NCBI RefSeq assembly: GCF_040054535.1
Contig: NC_090791.1
Location: 18,761,327-18,825,326 of the forward strand
Direction: 5' to 3'
Source of the DNA: Antennarius striatus
Lineage: Eukaryota > Chordata > Actinopteri > Lophiiformes > Antennariidae
DNA length: 64,000 nucleotides
The notes under the pieces were generated by a model. The model did not search any database and was not told where the DNA came from. It saw nothing but the letters and a program-made list of their open reading frames with translations. Below, in pieces: positions 58,525 to 64,000 of this stretch (within the stretch, counting starts at the first letter, position 1; each line of letters opens with the position of its first letter). The position numbers and the translations under genes are program-made.

Positions 58525-59050
58525 CTGTGATACCCAGTCTCTACAGTTTAGAGAAATTAATTGAAGTAAAATATGATATACTGTATAGAGTAATGTAAGA
58601 GAGAGTGTACATGGAATAAAATTGACAGTAAAATAAAATTGGGGAAACAAAGTGACCATCTATGTCATAGTATGTCAAATCATGCAAACAGTAGCCAGTC
58701 ATGAACATCGTCAACATTATGTCAAGAAGCGCATTGGAGATCAATTTTGCCATTGTGTAATAGATGGTGAGTGAATTTCCAGTTAAACACTGGGCAATAT
58801 CATCAGTGTCCTTCCTCAAGGATGTTTCAACATGTAGACTGGGGATACTGCCACCTAAGCCACAACCTACCTTCTTATTTGTATTTATACAGTACAGTAC
58901 TGCTGAAATTCTGCTGATGACAACAGATTTTACTGCCGAGTTTCTCTTTTGTCATTTCTCTCCATTAAACAGGTTATCCCTACCATCAGTTTATTGCAAC
59001 ATGAAAAAAAAAAAGTGGAAAGCAAGGGTTCCATTTGGGACCATGCAAAA
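58525..59050. other. rcn3 intron 6, unassigned part
   Basis: AT-rich, no recognisable gene or repeat. Confidence 0.4.
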
Positions 59051-59422
59051 TACGGTAATCCTGCGCGTATTCATGCTTCAACATGCCCGGCTTCACTACG
59101 TTGCGGATTTTTAGTAGGTAGGGGCATGATACTGTATACGCATGCTATTGGCTGACAGCATCGGGAAGTGCTCTGCATTCCATAAGTCTCGGAACGCAGC
59201 GCACTTCTGTGTATTAAACACTTTGCAACACTTCAAACAATCTATAAACATGTGGAACAAGGAAATACAGATATAAGGTGGTTTGATATCAGTATGGGGA
59301 GGGTTCATAAACGTTTAATCTACCGTAAGTAATAAAATAAAGAGTTTGTCGCTATATTGCAAAATTTTGTTTTTTGTGGGTGGTCCTGTAACGCATTAAC
59401 CGCAAGTAACATTTGATTACTG
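59051..59422. mobile_element. MITE, 'cagtgatccctt' family
   Basis: Contains 'gcatgctattggctgacag' and ends 'tttgattactg' before TA. It lies about 390 bases upstream of the second terminal exon. Confidence 0.55.
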
Positions 59423-59815
59423 TATTGCTAAACAAAGCAGATTCTTTTTGCAAAAAAATTTATTTTGGTGAATTATCAATGATGGTGCATTCTTTATCAT
59501 ATCCACATCATATTTATGTGTGGCCCACAGTAATCTTGAACACCCTCAAGCTATTTAAAAGTTTCAGTTGGAGCAATTCCTTTGTGTGAATCGTAATTTA
59601 GAAGTACAGATCTTGTCACTGGAGATGTGGCTGAAAGTAAAGTTTTACATGTATTATCATGTTCACTTTATGGTGTTCTAGCATCACCCTCAATTGAAAC
59701 ATCATAAAAAACATTTACCATTTCTAGTCTCCATGGTAGCATAATTCTTTTATGACATTTAAAAAGGCCACACATGCACACTTTTATTTCCTTATTTCCA
59801 TGCTGTCTATGTTAG

Positions 59816-59923
59816 GATGGCCAACTGACACTTTCTGAGCTACTTGCCAAAATGGACTACGTGAAGACCTGCACCATCACCGACTATGGAGCAATGAGGA
59901 TGGACGGCCATGATGAATTGTGA
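59816..59923 (+). CDS. rcn3: rcn3 alternative terminal exon 7b
   Basis: After acceptor 'tgctgtctatgttag' the frame continues from DTDK at the end of exon 6 with DGQLTLSEL, completing a canonical EF-hand loop (glycine at position 6, glutamate at 12). It runs 35 codons to HDEL and TGA, exactly the length of exon 7a. Shared positions with 7a: D1, L4-T5, E8, L10-A11, T-x-Y-G in the middle and HDEL at the end. Between them the sequence is quite different (MDYVKTCTITDYGAMRM). It is best explained as an old tandem duplication of the last exon, used as an alternative terminal exon. Open frame, correct phase and retained HDEL argue against a relic. Confidence 0.85.
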   Translation, partial: DGQLTLSELLAKMDYVKTCTITDYGAMRMDGHDEL

Positions 59924-60375
59924 AAAGCTGGAATTGTTACCTTTAATTGTTTTCTTTAATTGTCATGTGCAGCACTGTCTATTATGAAATTTATTTTAGA
60001 ATATCCAAAAGTCAGTTGTGACATCAGCAGGATTTTCAAGGTACATGCACCAACTGGCATATGTTTGTCACTGAATATGGATACTTTTGTAGAAATGTAG
60101 GAACTAGTCTTGCAGCAAAGATACCAAAAAAATTAAAATACATTTCAGATGAAAGAGTAATAATTGATAATGTTTCTCTCGAAAGGTAGAAAAAGAAGAA
60201 ACACTGAATATTGTCAACACATGTGCAAGTGCAGGATCAACTGACTGCAGATACACATGATGCAAGTTAATAATATAATTGAATTGGATTTGGAACCATT
60301 TATATATTATGTAATTTATTGTTTTCAACAGATATTTACTTGAGAATATAAAAATGGAAATAAAAATGGAAATAA
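59924..60375 (+). other. rcn3: rcn3 isoform-b 3' UTR
   Basis: Two AATAAA motifs near 60359 and 60370 about 440 bases after the stop would end isoform b. No repeat is seen. Confidence 0.55.
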
Positions 60376-60514
60376 AGGACATTTAATTTTAAAATTGTAC
60401 ATGAATGTGTTTATGCCTTGAGTTTGCAATTTTAAAAAATATTGGAAAAAATATTTGTACCCAGGTTTGATAAATTCATAGACATATACTAAATATACAT
60501 TGCATGTATAAAAG

Positions 60515-61145
60515 GACGAGTCAAAATTGATTTTAAGTATCTTGGGGTCTTGTTCATGAATGAGGGAAGGATGGAACGTGAGATTGACAGACAGATTGGC
60601 GCATCTTCCGCAGTGATGCGGTCACTGCATACGTCTGTCATGGTGAAGAAGGAGCTGAGTCGTAAGATGAAGCTCTCTACTTATCAGTCGATCTAGGTTC
60701 CTACTCTCACCTATAGTCATGAGCTTTGGGTCATGACCGAAAGGACATGATACCGGACACCAATGGCTGAAATGAGTTTCCTCAGAGTTGCTGGGCGCAC
60801 CCTTAGAGATAGAGAGAGGAGCTTAGTCACCAGAGAGGAGCTCAGAGTAGAGCCGCTGCTCCCCCACCTCGAGTGGAGCCAGCTGCGGTGGCTCGGGTAT
60901 CTGTTCCAGATGCCTCCTGAACGCTTTCCTAACGGGAGGAGACCTCGGGGAAGACCTAGGACATGCTGGAGGGACTATGTTTCTCGGCTGGCCTGGGAAT
61001 GCCTCGGGATCCCCCCGGAGTAGCTGGAAGAGATGTCTGAGGAGAGAGAAGTATGGGCATAACCTCCTGAGACTGTTGACCCAGCGCCAGATAAACGGTT
61101 GAAGATGGATGGATGGATGGATGGATGGATGGATGGATGGACTCA
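60515..61145 (+). mobile_element. Rex3-type LINE, 3' end
   Basis: The frame reads KIDFKYLGVLFMNEGRMERE, then VKKELSRKMKLSTYQS. A second piece follows: MSFLRVAGRTLRDRERS, QLRWLGYLFQMPPERFP and GRRPRGRPRTCWRDYV. It ends in (GGAT)8 at 61107-61140. Stops interrupt it. It is 5'-truncated, in opposite orientation to the copy at 57185-58390. Confidence 0.8.
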
Positions 61146-61467
61146 GTTGTCTCGTTATCTGAGAACAAACTTAAGTGTGAGCAAGGGGAAAATCATTAAA
61201 TAGTAAAAGCTTTCTGTCAAATGAATCCTACTTGGGTTTGGAAAAATAATCCAAGTTTGGGGTAAAATTCCTACTCAGTCCAATCAGGTCCAACGTAGCA
61301 GTGTTAAGCATGTCCTTGGGAATATAGTGTGGTCTTCTAAATTTAAAAGGGGGAATCAGGGCATCTTGTTTTACCATGGGTATTTGAGGGAGAAAAATGT
61401 TAATTTTCTTAAACCCTTGTGTGAAAATATTTGAAAATTTAGTATTGTCAGAGAGATAAGGAATGCC

Positions 61468-61805
61468 AAGAGTATAGGACTGAGAGTAGGGACGTTGAAT
61501 GTTGGAACTATGACAGGAAAAGTTAGAGAGTTGGTTGACATGATATAGAGGAAGATGGTAGACATACTGTGTGTCCAGGAGACCAAGTGGAAAGGTAGCA
61601 AGGTTAGAAGTTTAGAAGCAGGGTTCAAGCTGTTCTATCATGCTGTAGATAGGAAGAGAAATGGAGAAGGAGTTATCTTGAAGGAGGAGTTAGTTAGCAA
61701 CGTCCTAGAGGTAAAAAAGAGTGTCAGGTAGAGTGACGAGTCTGAAGCTAGAAGTCGAAGGTGTAATGTTTAATGGGTATGCTCCACAGGTAGGATGTGA
61801 GCTGA
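61468..61805 (+). mobile_element. RTE-clade LINE, 5' end fragment
   Basis: Matches the 5' end of 325-3195 (NVGTMTGKVRELVDMI and a QETKW variant) with stops and shifts. It ends abruptly at about 61805. Confidence 0.75.
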
Positions 61806-62690
61806 ATGTGACCAGTAGAAAATGTCCCTCCTGGGTCACCAGAGTTGGGTAGCAGTCAGCTCCTCCTACCAATCAGCCAGAAATTGGTATAAGGTGCCAC
61901 TATGCTTCCTTTCTGGCTAGGAGTTGACTACTACACATGCTGTCGTTTTGTTCAGGGACTTCCCTCATGCCCACACAGGTGGATTCCTGGAGAGGATTTT
62001 TCCACAGGAGACAGACTGCCACTGCTGTTTTGTTTTTATAGTTTGGTTTCATTGTTGGTTTTAATTGTTTTATTTTATTTGATTTTATTGGTTAGGCTTT
62101 TGTGCCCTTTTATACTCCTTGTTTTTATTCTGGGCTTGTATTTTCCCCCAAGACAACAAACAGTACTGTTGCAGCAGTCCTGCTAGCTTTTAACATGTTT
62201 TTAATTGCTCTGTCTGTTGCATGAGTGCTGCGAGGCCGGTGCCAGGGAGTTGTTTTGGACGGTGGAGTCATCGGTGGTCGGGGTCCTTCACTTCAGCTCC
62301 ACACTCCCCTTAATTTGTGTGTAGTGGTTTTTACACAGCCTTCACATTTTACACTTTACTCCTTGTCTTTTTGGTTGTTTGCTGTGTGAGTGTGAGTGTT
62401 GGGCGCGGAGCTGGGTGAGTGCTCCGGCCTCGATTGGCTCCCTAATTACAGTCATCCTGGTCGTCCTGCAGTGCTCATGCAGACCTGATAGGTCTGATAG
62501 GTCTCTTGGCATTCTTGTTCTTTTTACTCTCTTTTAATTAAGTTTTTAGTCTTGGGGGAAGAACTTTGTCTCTGCCCATTATTGGACCGTCGCTTGTCCA
62601 ATTTTTTAAAAATATTTGTGGCCTGTTCACCAACTTAAACAAATCTTACAATTTGGTTATTTACTGTTCCTGAACTTTCTGAGTTCTCAG
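61806..62690. other. Unassigned, T-rich
   Basis: No gene. Long T/G-rich runs (62025-62130). It could be LTR-derived, but no repeat pair was found. Confidence 0.3.
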
Positions 62691-62699
62691 TTGCTTAGC

Positions 62700-64000
62700 A
62701 CGGCCACACATAGCTAGAGAGGACCTAATTTTGTAGATATTACGTAGATGAAAGAAGGCGATCTGTGTCACCTCTTTAATATGCTGGTCAAAGGAGAGAG
62801 TTGAATCTAACATTACTCCAAGATTCTTGACTGTTGAACTTTGGGGTTATCAAACAGTTAATCTACAGATATTGTTAGTTGTTAAAACTGTTTTTTCTAT
62901 GTCGGGCAGGGCCAATGATTAACATCTCTGTTTTGTCTGGGTTTAGGAGCAAGAAATTACTAGACATCCAACTATTCACGGCAGAAAGACAGGACTCTAG
63001 TTTAATTAATTCAGATCGATCATCTACTGTATTGGGCATGTAGAGTTGTGTGTCATCAGCATAACAACGGAAACTTATTCCAAAGCTCTATATAATTTGA
63101 CCAAGAGGTGCAACATACAGGGAGAATAACAGAGGACCAAGTACAGACCCCTGAGGTACGTCATATTTGACGTCGGAGAAGGTGGACGTTTTATATTGTA
63201 GGAGACACATTTTGTCCTATCAGATAGATAAGATTTTAACCAAGCAAGAGCTAACTCACAGACACCAAACTGCCTCTCCAGTCGGTCAAGGAGTATACAG
63301 TGATCTATAGTGTCAAATGCTGCACTAAGATCAAAAAGTAAGAGAACAGAAGTGGCATCAGAGTCCATATTTAATAGGAGATAATTTACAACTTTGGTAA
63401 GTGCTGTTTCAATGGAATGGCAGGCCCGAAAAGCTGATTGGAATGGTTCGAAAAGACCACTTAATGATAAATAATCTAAGAGCTGTTGAGATACTACCCT
63501 TTCTAGTACTTTAGATAAGAATGGAAGGTTAGAAAACTGGTCTATAATTATTTAAAGACTCTTGGTCAAGATGTGGCTTTTTAAGCAGATGTTTAACTAC
63601 GTTCGACTTAAAGCTAATGGGAACAACACCAGTTGCAAGAGAAAGATTAACTACATTTAACATAGTAAGGTCCAGCAATGGCCATAATTCTTGAACAAGT
63701 TTAGCTGGGAGAGGGTCCAAGAGGCATGTAGTAGGTTTAGAAGTTGAGACAAACTTCGATAATCCTTCCAGAGAGACGGTCTCAAAGTGTTAAAGAGAAA
63801 CAACACCCAGAGAAGGAACCACATCAAATTTTGATCCAGGTGAAGCTGAAGAAGCAATCTTATGTCTAATGTTATCAATTTTACAGCAGAAGAAATCTTG
63901 AAAATCATTAGCTGTAAATAACAAGCTGCTTGCTGTTGGCTGTTTCTGGGTCAATCTGGCTGCGGTATTAAACAGAAATCGAGGATTGTGTTTATTTTTG
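62700..64000 (-). mobile_element. L2-type LINE, reverse transcriptase region
   Basis: The minus strand encodes LPAKLVQELWPLLDLTMLN, SFKSNVVKHLLKKPHLD and NNYRPVF. It continues with LLLFDLSAAFDTIDHCILLD and [19 protein letters not shown], then ADDTQLYMPNT and LLLNPDKTEMLIIGP. These are the ordered RT motifs of L2/CR1-clade LINEs. Several frameshifts. It continues beyond the right edge. Confidence 0.85.

Noticed and set aside
61902..62186. Hydrophobic ORF in T-rich sequence
   Set aside because: The leucine/valine/phenylalanine content follows from poly-T-rich DNA; no gene context.

Overview
The window is vertebrate nuclear DNA, almost certainly from a ray-finned fish and probably a percomorph. 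Three intron-rich genes with GT-AG introns sit among fish-type repeats: Rex3 and other RTE-clade LINEs, L2-type LINEs, tRNA-derived SINEs, Penelope-like, Tigger and Tc1 elements, hAT and Harbinger MITEs, and Gypsy-like LTRs. No species call is possible from sequence alone. Splice sites were placed by eye, using reading phase and recalled vertebrate protein sequences.

The genes lie head to tail on the + strand. (1) snrnp70 (U1-70K), coding 5461-17147, has nine coding exons, an upstream non-coding exon, and 468 residues. (2) lin7b, coding 18603-33202, has six coding exons and 207 residues, with a 22-nt last coding exon. (3) rcn3 (reticulocalbin-3; CREC family, six EF-hands, HDEL ER-retention signal), coding from 46147, ends in either of two terminal exons (55759-55866 or 59816-59923). 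The order SNRNP70, LIN7B, RCN3 recalls human 19q13.33, which supports the orthology calls.

By region: 1-5000 holds an L2 tail, a nearly complete RTE-clade LINE on the minus strand and unassigned AT-rich sequence. 5000-17640 is snrnp70, whose long intron between the RNP1 exon and the next exon carries a strong cryptic 3' splice site followed by six GTAAG sites. 18600-33900 is lin7b, with a nested pile of transposons in intron 2, a Penelope-like remnant in intron 3 and a 110-bp CA repeat just after the last 5' splice site. 33900-44800 is nearly gene-free repeat graveyard: solo LTR, L2, TTAA-flanked element, RTE, Tigger, Gypsy LTR and SINEs. 44860-60375 is rcn3, with Harbinger MITEs and a rearranged Tc1 copy in its introns and an inverted-repeat hairpin plus Rex3 between the two terminal exons. 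60500-64000 holds Rex3, RTE and L2 fragments.

The three proteins do not form one pathway: U1 snRNP splicing, neuronal/epithelial PDZ scaffolding and ER calcium-binding chaperoning. The strongest leads are the duplicated HDEL-encoding terminal exon of rcn3, the 5'-splice-site cluster in snrnp70 (a probable fish counterpart of the reported human U1-70K feedback switch), and paired palindrome-forming mutations at one spot in two RTE copies.
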